DNA from: Chamaea fasciata
Taxonomy: Eukaryota; Chordata; Aves; Passeriformes; Sylviidae
DNA: 64,000 nucleotides
Assembly (NCBI GenBank): GCA_029207755.1
Contig: JARCOQ010000071.1
Location: 248,001-312,000, forward strand
Direction of reading: 5' to 3'
Below the pieces are notes generated by a model. It was given only the letters and a program-made list of their open reading frames with translations. It searched no databases and was not told the DNA's origin. This document shows, one piece after another, positions 10,601-22,520 of the stretch. The stretch's first letter is position 1; each line of letters opens with the position of its first letter. The position numbers were made by a program, and so were the translations under genes.

Positions 10601-11284
10601 CCCCCCTGGACCCCGAATTGTCCGACAGAATCCCTAAGTGCCCCTCCAAGTGTCCACCCGCTTCCCAAATGTGTCCTCCAGACTCTCAAGTTCTCTCCAA
10701 ATTCCCTGCCCCAAATGTGCCCCAGAAATGTCTCCATGAACCCCAAAGTGGCCCCTTTTACCCTGTCTGAGAAAATGCTAAAGAAGATGACAAAAGGACT
10801 AAAAATAGAGCAAATCAGCATGAAGAAGAAGAAATCAATTGCCAGTAGTGGTCAAGCAATTCATGAAGGGAAGTGTGTTACTTAGAACCAATGACCAATA
10901 GCTTTTTTTGTTCCTAAAAATATATTGATTTTTTTAATGTCAATATAAAAATTAGGTAATAAAATATAGAAAAATGTTATTATAAAACTGAAAAATAAAT
11001 TTCTAATTTTATTATTTACATAAGTTTGTTTTTATTAAAAAATGCTGAATTTTCTTTTATGTTTTGGGAGCGCAGTCCAAGGTGGGTGATGTCACACGTG
11101 GTGAGGTTGGGTGAGAAGCAGGTTGTCCAAACAGGGTCAGCCTGCAAGGGGCTCATTCTTCGCTGTGCTCAGAACTCCTAAGGAGACATTCAGCACCAAG
11201 ATCACCTAAAGAACGCTTCAGTCAACTCTTCAATGAAATGAAAAATAAAAAAAATACTCCTGCAATTAAAAAACCAAAAATCAC
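10601..11284. other. Spacer, AT-rich in its second half
   Basis: The end of the CpG-rich block passes into AT-rich DNA (10890-11050). No gene or repeat recognised. Confidence 0.5.
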
Positions 11285-12335
11285 GAGGTGCGCTTTGATA
11301 TCTTCCTCCTTAAGAGAATTCCAAACTGATTCCAAGCAGCTGCACAAGCCATGGAGACTTGAAGACAACTGAAGGAAGACCAAGAGCTCCGCAGGGATTT
11401 CGGTGGTTTTTTATCCGGTGGATTTGGGGCTGAGTCCAGGAGCCCCGAGGAACAGACCCCTGAGGAACACCACTGGTGACCGGCTGCCAGCTGGATGCAG
11501 CGCCATTCCCCACCACCCTCTGCCTTTGCCTCCCCAGCAAAGAGTGCTCCTGTCCAAGCCGTGGGCCGCCAGCTTTTCCAGGAGTGTGCTGTGGGAGACA
11601 GTGTCAAAGGCCTTGCTGAAGTCCCAACAGACAACATCCAAAGCCTCTCCCACATCCACCACGCAGGTCACCTGTTCATAGAAGAGGCAGGTTGGTCAAA
11701 CAACACCTGCCCCTCCTAAACCCGTGCTGGCTGGCTCTGATCCCCGGGCCGTCCTGTAGGTGCTGCATGATGACACTCAATATAAACTGCTCCGTGACCT
11801 TACCGGGTACTGAGGTCAGGCTAACTGGCCTCTAATTACCAGTTCCTCCTTCCCACCCTTTGTGTGAGTGGCTGTCACATTGGCCAGTTTCCGGTCCTCC
11901 GGAACCTCACCAGTGAGCCAGGACTGTTGGTAAATGATGGAGAGCGGCTTCACAAGCTCATCTGCCAGCTCCCTCATCACCCTGTGGTGGATCCCACTTG
12001 GGCCCACAGATCTGTGAACATCCATTTGGCTCAGCAGTTCTCTGGCTGCCTCCTCCTGGATAACAGGGGCACCATTCTATTCCCTGACACCATCTACCAG
12101 CCCAGGAGGGCAGCTGTCCTGAGGACAAGCCATATTCCCACTAAAGACTGAGGCAAAGAAGGCGTTAAGCACTTCTGCCATCTCCTCATCTGCACTTCCT
12201 AAGTTCCCTCCCACATCCAGCAGAGAACAAAGGTCGGTTTTTAGCCTTCCTTTTGTCGTTAATATATTTGTAAAACCATTTTTTATTTTCCTTCACAAAC
12301 TTGCTGCCGTTGGTAGGACATTTAGTGACATAAGC
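11285..12335 (-). mobile_element. CR1 LINE fragment, reverse transcriptase region
   Basis: Minus-strand frames, broken by frameshifts, read in CR1 order. A replication-domain entry segment lies near 12330-12210. A segment with GPSGIHHRVMRELADELVKP and SWLTGEVPEDRKLANVT is at 12025-11816. The reverse transcriptase core, DVVCWDFSKAFDTVSHS, is near 11640. CR1 is the dominant avian LINE and is typically 5' truncated. This piece lacks both the 5' end and the 3' tail and cannot be mobile. Confidence 0.9.
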
Positions 12336-13085
12336 TGCAGCTCGTTCTCCAGGAAGGGTTCTTGGAAAGAGCAGACAGGACTTTGGAGAAGATTCTGGGA
12401 CAGCTGAAACAGCTTTTAAAAAATGAAACAAAAATGGAAAGAACCAATCCAAGATGGTTTTCTCTATTTATTTCTATGCTCCCCTTTTCCATTTTGCACT
12501 ACTTCTCCATCCCATTAACTACAAATGGATCTCACCTCTAAGATCCATGACTTGGCAAGTTTTGGACGCTGTGAAATACCATGAGCTACACACAATTTGC
12601 CTACCCCCGTTTTTCGTGGAAAGCAATGCTGGAGACGCAAGTGCAGTGCTTGGGCCAGGTACGAATTCTGCATTCAAGGAATGTTCTCTGACAGTGTGTG
12701 ACCCTCAGCAGGGACAATGCATAGCAGCAGCCAAGGGGATTGCTCTGCCACAGTGCAGGAGTCAAGGCTCTGGGTCTTGGCTCAACGGGGCAAAGTTCCC
12801 GTGTTTGGAAGGCTCAGGGGCTGCCCCCGGGGCGCGCGGGGCTCGGCGTGGCGCTGAGCGGGCGACGGACAAACGGCCCCGGGGAAAAACGGCCCCGGGG
12901 CTTCAGTTGCAGCGGCAGCAGCGGCAGCAGCGGCAGCAGCAGCAGCAGCAGCGAGAGCAGCAGCAGCAAAAAAAGCTATTCTTGCTTCTCCTCTCCCTCT
13001 CCTGCAGTCCCACACCCGCTCCCAGTCTCCCTGTCCCGGTGTCCCCCTCCTCTCCCAGTGTCCCTCTCCCCTGCAGGGCCGGGCC
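12336..13085. other. Region upstream of PIM gene with CAG-type repeat
   Basis: Contains a CAG/CGG-type trinucleotide tract at about 12904-12970 and GC-rich DNA rising into the PIM first exon. The long open frames here come from the CAG tract and GC bias. A promoter for the PIM gene is expected here, but no TATA box is clear. Confidence 0.5.
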
Positions 13086-15523
13086 ATGCCCCCGGCCCGC
13101 CCCCGGCCCCGGGCGGGGCTGCCCCGTCCCCGCCCCCGGGCCTCCCACCGCGCTCTCGCCTCCGCCCGCCTCTGGCTGTCCTGGCGATGGCGGTGCTGGG
13201 CGGGGATCGGTGCCTGGGCCAGGGACAGTATCGCCGCGCTTTGCCTCCGCCTGTTCCGAGCCCGGCCCCGGCCCCTCCCGGGCCCCGCGGACACACGCGG
13301 CGCGGCCGCTCCCGCCGCCTGCGCTGCGCCTTCCCCGGCCCGAGCTCCGCCGCTGGCCAGCGCGGCCGCCGGCTCCGAGCCGCCAGTGTCGCCTTCCCAG
13401 GAGCGAACGCCTGGGGATGCCCGGCCTGGGGTGGTTGAGGGGCGCTCAGGGGCCGTTCCTGGCCCCAGGCCGAGCGCTGACAGCCGCGTCTCACCGGCAG
13501 GGAAGGCGCAGCGGGGCCTCCAGGAGCAGTACCGGCTGGGTTCGCTGCTGGGGCGCGGCGGCTTCGGAACTGTCTTCGCGGCCACGCGGCTTTCGGATGG
13601 CGCCCCGGTGAGCGGCGGGTGCAGGAGGAGGGGGTGCAGGAGGAGGAGGAGAAGGGCGGAGGAGGAGGAAGAGGATGGGGCTGGGCAGGGCGGGCGGTGA
13701 GCTCAGCCCGCTGCTCCCCTTGCCTTGCAGGTGGCCATCAAAAGGGTGCCACGGAACCGCGTCCGGCACTGGGGAGAGCTGGTGAGTGAGCGGGGGCCAG
13801 CGGGAGAAGCCGGGGCGTGCCGGGCGGGGACGAGCCGAGGCCCGGCAGGGTGGAATCCGCCAGGACGCCTCGAGGGAGAGCGGGCGTGCGGCCACTGGAG
13901 GGTGCAGAACATCCCGGGCAGGGTGAGCGCTTCCCCACCCCTGGCAGGGCCTCAGCCCCACTGACGGCATCGTGGTCCTCCCACAGCCCAACGGCACCAG
14001 CGCACCGCTGGAGATCGTGCTGCTGGACAGGGTCTCCACTGGCTTCCCGGGTGTGGTCCAGCTGCTGGAGTGGGTGGAGCTCTCCAACAACATCGTGATG
14101 GTGCTGGAGCGCCCGGAGCGGTGTCAGGACCTCCAGCATTTCATTCGGGCACGGAGGTTCCTGTCCGAGGAGGTGGCGCGGGAGCTGTTCCGCCAGGTCC
14201 TGGAAGCCGTGCGGCACTGCACCAGCTGCGGGGTCCTGCACAGGGACATCAAACCCCAGAACATCTTGGTTGACCTGGCTACCGGGCAGGCCAAATTGAT
14301 TGACTTTGGCTGTGGCACCTACCTGCAAGAGAGAGCATACACTCAATTTGCAGGTGAGCCCACGCAGGGGTGTGCTCCCGGTCCCAGCATCTCATGGCTC
14401 AACCTGGGTGTGGCAGCAGGGACTCTCCCTTTTGCTGCCAGACACGGCACTGAGTCTTCAGCCAAGTGGCTTTTGAGCAGGGGTGTGTGGGGGGCCAGCT
14501 TCTAGCCCTGCTGGCAGCCTTTGCCAGCCACTCTGCCCAGGACTGGCGCTGGGGTTGGGGCAGGCAGCTCGGCAAAAACACCTGTGGGTGAGAGTAGCAG
14601 AGAAGCGGGGGCTAGAAGCAGTGCAGCAGCCAGTTTGGTGTGCAGGCAAGAATGGGCTTGGGCTGCTCTGCCTGCCTTATTTGCCCTGGCTTCATAATGT
14701 TTTTTGGGGCAATGCAGGCAGGGAGGATGAGGGCATGGTTTTTCCCCGGCGCTGAGTGGGTTTTTCCTTTGGATGTCATGGCCAGGCCTTGCCACGGCTT
14801 CCGCTGCCCCCTTCCGACACTAGTAGCTTTTTTTCCAACCCTGAGTTTGTAAACAAGTCACTGGTGCTGGTGAGAGAGCAGCAGGTCACCCCACGTGCCA
14901 CTGGTGCAGCCCCCGCATGCCCAGGGATGCTGGGGCCAGGCTCTGGGAGCAGCAGCATCCCCCTGATGAACTCCATCTGTATTCCATAGGAACACCATCC
15001 TACAGCCCCCCGGAATGGACCCACTGTGGCTGGTACTATGGCGAGCCAGCTACCATCTGGTCCCTGGGCATCCTGCTGCACCAGATGGTCTGTGGAAGAC
15101 ACCCTTTCAGGAGGGGTCAGAAGATCAGCTGGGACCATCAGCTCTCCCTGCCACAACGGCTCTCTCAAGGTGGATGCTCATCTCTGGGCACGGGGGGAAT
15201 ACCAGTGCTGGGAAACAGCAGTTGGCTTGTGAGCATCCTGCTCTGGCAGCTGCTGAGGAGGTGGCACATGTCCTGCTCTCCTGATCTCCTCCAAAACAGG
15301 GAATTGGTGGGAAGGTTTGGGCCCAGCTCTGAGCACATGCAGCATGGCCTGGGCATGGGAATAGTGGGACAGGAGCTTTCTCCAACTGACTGGTGGCTTC
15401 TGGTTTCTCTCCCCAGATTGCCAAGATCTCATCAGGTGGTGTTTATCAGTGCACTCCTTGGACAGGCCCTCATTAGAAGACCTGTTCTGTGATCCTTGGA
15501 TGCAGGATACTCATCTGCCATAG
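13086..15523 (+). CDS. PIM1-like serine/threonine kinase, five coding exons
   Basis: Exons 13086-13607, 13731-13781, 13987-14353, 14990-15169 and 15417-15523 join in phase with GT/AG junctions to give about 408 residues. The first 135 or so residues are Arg/Pro/Ala-rich. The kinase domain follows: glycine loop GRGGFG (156-161), VAIK lysine (K178), PIM-type hinge ERPERCQDL, catalytic HRD (D278) in LHRDIKPQN, DFG (D297), SPPEW in place of APE, and ending DPWMQDTHLP. All key catalytic residues are present. PIM kinases are constitutively active survival kinases with a Pro-containing hinge and no regulatory domain. I recall passerines having many such copies. The start at 13086 is the first in-frame ATG in a GC-rich exon and is uncertain; translation could begin later. 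Introns 3 and 4 are duplicated in the decayed copy downstream. Confidence 0.85.
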
Positions 15524-15794
15524 AAGAAGGGAGAGCCACAGGCACACTTTGATGCAGGGCCCTGGTAAGTTCCAGCTGCACACATGCCTTGGCGATCAGA
15601 AGCAGAGCAACCCAGACTTTTTGTCCTGCCTGTGTCACTGCACAGGGCTCATGGGATGGGCACAGGCAGCCCTCGTGCTGGAGCCGAGCTGCTCTGCCCA
15701 GCACTGGTGGCTGCCATCCAGGCTGGTTTTGCTTGTCCTGGTTCACTGACAGCTGGGGCCCTGGGCAGAGCCCTGAGAGCCTGGTCTCACCCCC

Positions 15795-16916
15795 AGGGAA
15801 CGAGAAGGAGCCCCTGGAGAAGCTGGACAAGGTGGGGCGGCTGCTGCTGGAGACAGCGAGGACAACGTCAAGGATGAAAACCTCTTCTGGGACCTGGCCA
15901 CCACAAAGGTGAAGATGACTGACTTCGATTCTGGCACCTTCTTCAAAGCCAGGCTCCCTAGCCAATTTGCAGATGAGTCCACGCACAGGGGGATGCTCCC
16001 AGATTTGGGCATTGCACGGCCTGTCCAGGAACCACAGGTTCCTCCCTTTGCTGGGGCAGGTCCAACTGATTGTTCAGTGGGCTGCCAAGCTGCTTTTTGG
16101 CAGGGCTGGGGGCACAGGCTGGGGTGGTTACGAAATGGGAGTTGGCTCCTGGCCCTGCCAACAGCCCCCACCACCCACCGTGCCCTGGGCTGGGACTGGG
16201 GCAGCCAGCCCGACACAAACAAACCCCCAAGGTGGGAGCAGAGGTGGGACTCCAGAGCCTGTCCATGGGCTGCTTTGCTTTGCAGGCAAGGAAGGGCTTG
16301 GGCTGCTCCACTGCCCTTGTTTGCTTTGGGATCACCATTATTTTGGGGGGCAGTGCAGGGGGGAAGAGTGAAAGCATGGGCTTCCCTCACTGGTGGGTGG
16401 GTTTTTCCCAAGCATGTCGGAATTGGCCCTTCCTCAAGCCCCTGACAGAGATCACATCTTTTACCTTTTCCCTTGTTTCCCCTTTTTGTCTGTTAATTTG
16501 TTGCTTGTTTTTCTAAAGGAAGTGTTCTAGGTGGTGTCCAGTTTGGATTGGGAAGTGCTTGGGACCAGCTGTGGCGTGGATGGGCCGCGCCCTTGGAGAA
16601 GGCTGAGGACGTGGTTTGGGAGCAGCTTTTCTTCCAGCGGCGGATGGCGTGAGGTGGGTCCCCGTCTTCTTGGCACGGGTGGGGTAAGAGCTTTTGGGAG
16701 ATGGCAGCCAGCACAGGAGCATCTTGCTCTGGGCAGCTGCTGAGGGCTGGATGCGCCGTGGCTGGCTGCAGGCTGGGCACACGTCCTGCCAGCAATGATG
16801 GGCAGCTTTGGGCCCAGCCCTGAGCACGGCCAGCGTGGCCTGGGCACCGCGGGCGGCTGGGACAAGGGCACAGGAGCCTTCAGCTGACGGGCGGTTTCTG
16901 GTTTCTGTCCTTGCAG
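15795..16916 (+). pseudogene. Decayed PIM kinase copy
   Basis: A tandem partial duplicate of the PIM gene. At 15850-15975 the catalytic-loop exon survives as DNVKDENLFWDLATTKVK followed by DFDSGTFFKARLPSQFA. HRD is lost and DFG has become DFD. The donor is altered to GATGAG. The next ~460 bp parallel the intact gene's intron 3 (shared GGGCTTGGGCTGCTC and GTGGGTTTTTCC tracts). At about 16598-16651 the end of the fourth exon reads EDVVWEQLFFQRRMA then TGA. The following ~260 bp match intron 4 up to the acceptor at 16916, after which the final exon is not recognisable. It cannot make an active kinase. Confidence 0.75.
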
Positions 16917-18207
16917 CCGGGCTCTGCGGGTGCTGAGGCTGCTCTGGGCTCTGCCAGGGCTCTGCTGGGCTCAGCACCGGGCCGGGATCAGCCAAAGAAG
17001 AAACGGTGTGCCCTGCAGCAGAGACTTGCCTTGAGCATTTTGGCAATGCGGCTCAAGTTTGCAGAGTGTACATCTCCAAGAGAAAACATGATACCGCCCA
17101 AAAAATAAACTTCTTCAATACCTTCTGAAATGAAATCAATCTGGGATGGCCCCAAATGACATTTTTAAGCTTGCTCAAGCTGTAGCTCAGCTCTTCTCTG
17201 AACAGTTCTGTCCTCCACCTGCCTTTTCCTTCACAATGCTCTCTATTTTTCCCCAGTGAGTTCCCAGCCCATGCCAGTCTCCATCACACTGTTGCCTTCC
17301 TTGGTGCCCCTCAGCATGAGGAAGACTGAGTCCCAGGCTTAGGGACTGGCACTGGCTGAAGAGTAGTAATGTCTCAGAGGCCCAGAGACATTTTAGTGTC
17401 ATTCAGAGCTGCTCTCCAGCCCTCAGCTCTCCTCACTGCTGAGTTCCCACTCCCTTTTTGTCGTCCTTCCAGCAGGATGACCAAGGGGCTCTTGGATGTC
17501 TCTGTATCCATGCACAGAAGGCTCTGTCTGCGCCAGGGTTTCCATAATGTCTTTGTACCCATGGGTATGGAATGAACACAGAGAGGGAAAGTGTCAGGCA
17601 CGGTGCTTGTGCACTCCTTCCTTTCTATACAAGACACATCCATGCACACCTCACATACAGATGTATTAAAAGGATAGGGATGGATAGAGATTTTCCACAG
17701 AGCTCTAACTTTGGCTCACTTGTAAGCCGGAAGCCAGGGGATTTTTTCCCAGCTTTGTGTGAGTAGGTGTCTAAGAGCTGAGGAGAGCAGCATTTAGAAG
17801 CAGTCTCAGGATTTCTAGGCAGGAAATGGAGCTGACAACCATCAGTGTAACTCGCTGTATTCATCGGGATGGGCTGCTGGTTCTTCAGGAATATGGCACA
17901 ATGGAGAGACAAGACTTGGAACAATCCCAGCTCTCTGTGGATTTGTGCAAAGGGAGAGCAGCAGGAAAACTTTGTGTCTGCTTTGGGGGACACAAGGTCC
18001 ACGGAGCTGGGGTGGCAGAGGGAAACGCGGGCTGGTGGCAGGTGAAGTCCTGTTTCATGACATCCCAGAGTGGCACAGGACAAAGCTAAAAGCACCCACC
18101 ACCCCACTGATGAAATCCTTGGGCTGCTACACATAGTATAGGAAAAACTGCTGTCACACAATCCAGTGGGATTTAAAACTTTCATTTGCAACACTGTTGC
18201 TCCAAGT
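16917..18207. other. Spacer, no gene recognised
   Basis: Mixed-composition DNA between the PIM pseudogene and the LTR. Short frames only; no family matches. Confidence 0.5.
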
Positions 18208-18725
18208 TGTCCTGGGTTGAAGTATATTCTATCACCATCTTCATGAACTGTTGAAACCAGGTGAGGCAGTGCTCCCTGCCTCCTCCACTCTGGCTTATCT
18301 TCTGTTAATGGGCCATCAGCACCTTTGCTACACAGCTGACAGATAACCCCCTCCTGGACTACCTCCTGTTAATGGGCCCATCAGGCCTTATCACATGACT
18401 CACCATCCCATTGTGAGATGCTCCGCCCAGAGGGAGGAACCAAGCATTCCAGCCTGGATATAAGCTGAGACTCTGAACACCAGAGGGGTGCTTACCCACT
18501 GGATTCCCAGAGGACCCGAGCTACCAGACCTTTCTACAGGATCACTGCTTCAGGAAGACCACCTCATCTGGACTGCTTCCATCACTCCGCTCAGGTTGTA
18601 TTCTGACTCTGTCAGTGGTCTTTTGTATTGTTGCATCTATTTTATTTTACTTTCTTTCCTTTTTTTCTATTAAATTGTATCTCTGACTTGGAGCCTCTCA
18701 TTTGTTTTGCTTTCAAACCACTACA
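18208..18725 (+). mobile_element. Solo LTR (family 1), plus strand
   Basis: 518 bp, TGTCCTGGG...CCACTACA, inverted copy of 3828-4349. TATA-like GGATATAAGCTGAG sits at about 18456. An ATTAAA-type poly(A) signal near 18667 is followed by a GT-rich end. Flanking tetramers (AAGT, TACT) differ, so no target-site duplication is seen. On its right it directly abuts the truncated end of a different, minus-strand retroviral gag region, so it may have inserted into or recombined with that element. Confidence 0.8.
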
Positions 18726-20522
18726 TACTGTTTTCGTTTGTTATTAATTCTGTAGTTGTTTGGTGAGGGTTTTTTTTTGTGTTTGTTTGCTTTGCATTAC
18801 ATACTAGTAAAGAATTGCTATTCCTATTTCCCAAATCTTTTCCAAGGAGCCTCTGATTGTAATTTTACCTGGCAGATACCTGTCTTCCCAAACCAAGACA
18901 GTACTTCACTGGTCCATATTTTCTACTGTAACTTATTAACTCCTCTGCTACCTCACTCCATGTCCAAAGTTTATAACTGCTGTTAGATTGTGAGCTAAGA
19001 GCTGTAAAAGGTGAGGAGTCAGTGGAGTCAGTGGAACCAGTTTGATCTCTTGTGTGTCCGAGAAATCTTTCAAGTCTATCTACCAAGGAGATAGATGCTA
19101 TTGTTTTTGGAAGAAGAATTGCTGTTGGTTTAAGAGACTCTGGCAGACCTCAAATTAAAGGGGTCATAATCTCAGGTTTGACAGGCTGTTGCATTGGTGA
19201 CTCACAGCCAGAGATTCATTTTCTTTCCTGTATCATTTGCAAGCATGCAGCTTTGTGTATGTTTTCTAGGAGTTGGTCCGAGGTGCCGACTATTGCCAGA
19301 GGATCGCCCGTCTCTAGGGGGTTTAATCCCCCTGCCCAGTGAGCTGCACGCTGTGTCAGGGAGCATGGAGCATGTGTGTTTCCTGTTGTTAAGAAAACTC
19401 CATGTCCCCAGTAGCCACTTGCTTCTTGTTCACTTCATTTAATTTGGTCGCCCCCTGTGAGGGAAACTCTATAAACATACTCCGTCTCTGATTCACTAGG
19501 GAGGCGGGAGTATTCTTTCTTTAATTTAGCTAATTCAGTGGCTGTGTATGGTATTTCTTTGGTGGTTATGTGGGGATCACCATCTTCTTCATTTATATAA
19601 TTATATTCTGTTTTGATGAGAGGTCTCAAGTTGGAGCAACAGTGTTCCCCACAATTTTGCATGTGTACTAATTCTTTCTGAGGGTATATTTGTTTCATGT
19701 TGTATGTCTCCTTTCCTTCTATTTTTCCTTCTGTGGGTGAATCTGCAGATTTTAAGTTTTTACTTCACCCTTCTGCAAGGGAAATCTGCAGCAAATAATT
19801 CTGATTTCTTTCCTGTTCTAATTGTTTTTGCAAAGCTTCCACCAAATTCTGCAGGGATTCTATGACTGCTTTTTCTTCACTTACCCGTTCAAAATGGGTT
19901 TCTATGGCTGCCAAAAGACAGGCCCCCAAAACTGAGCAAAGAATGGTTTTATTTCTGCCCAGTTTGTATCTAGCATCATGTTGCAAAGAATATATTCTAT
20001 CTACAATGTTTTCAAAGTGAAACCAATTATTCTGTGCCCACCTTTCTCCGTCTGGAGAAGGTCTAGCACTATGTTTTGCTAGCAAAGCATAAAATGCATT
20101 CTTATCTTTTTCACTCATTTTGTGCAGGGACCAAAACCACTCTCAGGGAGGTACGCTTCAAGTTACACCAAAGGCACAGCTAAAACTTGTGTTTCCCTTT
20201 GCTTCCCTGGAATGGGCGAGGAGACCAAAACTGCCTGGGAGGTTCACCTTAGTTCCAAAGAGTTGTCTCCTCAACTACATCAAGCAGCCCAAAACACACA
20301 AAAACTAACTACAGTCCCATCTTTTGCACAATGAGATCCTTTTGTGAAATCCTGATGACAGGGAGTGCTATACGCCTGGGTGTGTACAGTTTGCGGGAGT
20401 TTTCCCTGGCCCTCCTTGCTTTCTAACAGCGCTCACTGAAGTGGCGTGCTAGGTGCGGCTGAGACGAGGGTCCTTCCCCTGTTAAAAGCTATACAAAACC
20501 CGCAACCCCTCTGTCCATCAAG
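18726..20522 (-). mobile_element. Endogenous retrovirus leader and decayed gag
   Basis: Minus-strand internal region of an avian endogenous retrovirus. Downstream of the primer-binding site a leader runs to about 20119. An open gag-type segment (20118-19765) follows, with a coiled-coil stretch near its end. A second open segment (19698-19435) carries a capsid-like N-terminal pattern, and a third (about 19086-18865) a capsid-like pattern. Between and after these the frame is broken by frameshifts and several stop codons (about 19435-19090). Protease, pol and env are absent because the element is cut at the family-1 LTR. It is an old, defective copy. Family-level assignment would need a database comparison. 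Confidence 0.75.
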
Positions 20523-20540
20523 ATCCTGTCTGTGACGCCA
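20523..20540 (-). other. Retroviral primer-binding site
   Basis: On the minus strand TGGCGTCACAGACAGGAT lies six bases inside the LTR edge at 20547. It begins with TGG, the complement of a tRNA 3' CCA. This fixes the orientation and marks the adjoining LTR as the 5' LTR. I did not assign the primer tRNA. Confidence 0.7.
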
Positions 20541-20546
20541 ATTTAA

Positions 20547-21265
20547 TGTCACGATCCGCTCACACAAGCGGCGTTCGTGATGGTTCGTTTTAGGGATCTC
20601 AGAGCACAAAAGACACAGCGGGGGACAAACTCAGTTTACTCAATCACAAATGCACCTTTATTTAGTGCCAACAAATGCGATAGTGGGGAGAGAAATAAAA
20701 AATAGTAAGAAAGAGAGAGAAAGAGGGGAAGGGGATTATAGCTATGAACGTGGAGGGTCGAGTCTTTGACGCCTAACGATGCCTATAGACGCGATCTTCT
20801 CCAGTGGGGTGATCACAAAAGTGAGCGGGCGTCTCCAGAGGTTCTATAGGTTGGTCAAGGCGGGAAGCAAAGCAAGGGGCACAGAGCCAAAGCAGGAACC
20901 AGCTGTGTAAAGGCTGAGTGCTCAGGAACAAGCTGCAAACCGTACCTCCAGTACGGACAGACCAGTTTGGACAGGCAGCCTTGGCTCAGTCCACTGTGAC
21001 CAGTTCCATTGTTCTTGCACTCCGCTCTCATGGAGATGCACACCAGTCCTCCGAGACTTGGCAAGCGTTCCACCTCAGCCAGGCCAGGGGCTGCTTTCAG
21101 AGTCTGGGGTCTCAGTCCTCAATCATTGGAGACAGTCGTGAGGCATATCACATCCTTGGACAGACTCTGACAGCTTCCTGTCATGGGCAGAGTGGGAGCT
21201 TCAGGCAAAAGCTTCATTTCTTCACTGGAGAAACTCCTGCTGAGTCATGAGGTGGAGAAATGACA
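20547..21265 (-). mobile_element. 5' LTR of the endogenous retrovirus (family 2)
   Basis: Left edge TGTCACGATCCG at 20547 is the 3' end of a minus-strand LTR. An inverted AATAAA (TTTATT) at about 20650 is the poly(A) signal. The first 300 bp match the LTR at 63350 closely; the far part (U3) diverges, so the right edge near 21265 is approximate. Confidence 0.8.
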
Positions 21266-22164
21266 CCCAACAGACACCATGGATCCTCAAACCCATCCAG
21301 GATGCCTGACTTTTCAAATTCCATCTAAGAGAGGAGACTGGGAGTGGCCGGATCCAATCCTAGTCCCAGACTTTGTCAAAGGTTTACGTGTAAAAGACTG
21401 GACAGGTGGAATTGAACTGCAATGCAATTTGTCCCCCAGGATTACCGATTCAATACCAGATATATTTCCATAAATGCAGCTATGATTGATTCTGATCAGG
21501 ATTAGACAGAAAGATTTATTTACACAACAGAGCAAATAGAAAAAAGAGAGTTATTTACTCCACAGTATAGGAGCTGTAACAATTATATAGAATATAGTGC
21601 TCTAGGAAGCAATTTTGAAGTAAACAGGGCCTTGTTGGACTTGTTTGAGCCCATTCCAGGCAGAGCCTCCTGCTCCATGAGGAACTGCCTTTCCTGTGCC
21701 ATGACCAGGGCAGGTCCCCCTGCAGGAAAGGCCCCAGGCCAAGCCAACACAACGAAGGGCTCGGGCACAAGTGCAGAGTGCCGTGCTGGGAGCTGTGCCA
21801 GGGAGAGCCCGAGGCACCAAAGGCACCTTGGCAGCAGCAGCTGCTTCCAGGCCATGGCCAGAAGCCTCCCTTGGCAGCCCGGCCTGCTGGCCCCCACTGC
21901 ACAGCTGCTGCTTCAGGGCTCATTTCTGCCCGGGCTCTGCCCCAGCCCGCAGAGTGACACCTCAGCCCTGACTCTGGCACAGCCGCTGTGCCTGAGCCCT
22001 GCAAAGCCTCAAGGTCACCTGCGCCTCCCTGGCTCTGGCAGCCCCTGGGGCAGGGGGGGAAAGGCCAGAGAAGGGGCTGGCTTTGGCTGCTGGATGTGGG
22101 CTCCAGCAGAGACAAGGAGGAGTCAAGGGAGTGGATGGAGTCCAGCCAGCAGCCCCTTCTCCCC
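21266..22164. other. Spacer with GC-rich second half
   Basis: AT-rich to about 21620 with an inverted AATAAA-type motif near 21510, then GC-rich DNA with long frames on both strands but no domain. Nothing assignable. Confidence 0.4.
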
Positions 22165-22520
22165 ATGCAATCCTGGAATGGTTGGGATGGGAAGAGCTCT
22201 GCAGTGCTCATCTCATCCAAACGCCTGCGATGAGCAGGGACATCTTTCACCAGATCAGGTTGTTCAGAGCCCTGTCCCAGCTGGACTTGAATGTTTCCAG
22301 GGAGGGGGCATTGACCAGCTCTCTGGGAAAGCCTGTCCTGGTGGATCACCAGCCTCATGCTCAAAAATTTCTTCCTTATCTCTCCGCATCTGAACCTCCC
22401 TTCCTTCAGTTTAAAACCAGCACCCTTTGTCCTATTGGGACAGGCCCTCCTAAAACCTTTGTCCACCATTGCATTCCCAATGAGCCAGGTTTCCGTGGCA
22501 GTTGCCAGGACAGGTGACCC
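22165..22520 (-). mobile_element. CR1 LINE 3' fragment, minus strand
   Basis: Antisense CR1 3' region: CATCTCATCCAAACGCC, then GATGAGCAGGGACATCTTTC, ATCAGGTTGTTCAGAGCC and AATTTCTTCCTTATCTC, in the order normally seen in avian CR1 3' parts. Diverged; not coding. Confidence 0.85.

Noticed and set aside
12454..13611. 385-codon frame upstream of the PIM gene with Gln-rich tract
   Set aside because: Its frame is not that of the kinase exons. The Gln run comes from the CAG tract and the rest from GC bias.
3828..18725. A single 15-kb inversion between the two family-1 LTRs
   Set aside because: Swapping the inner flanks does not restore matching target-site duplications, so the sequence gives no support for it.
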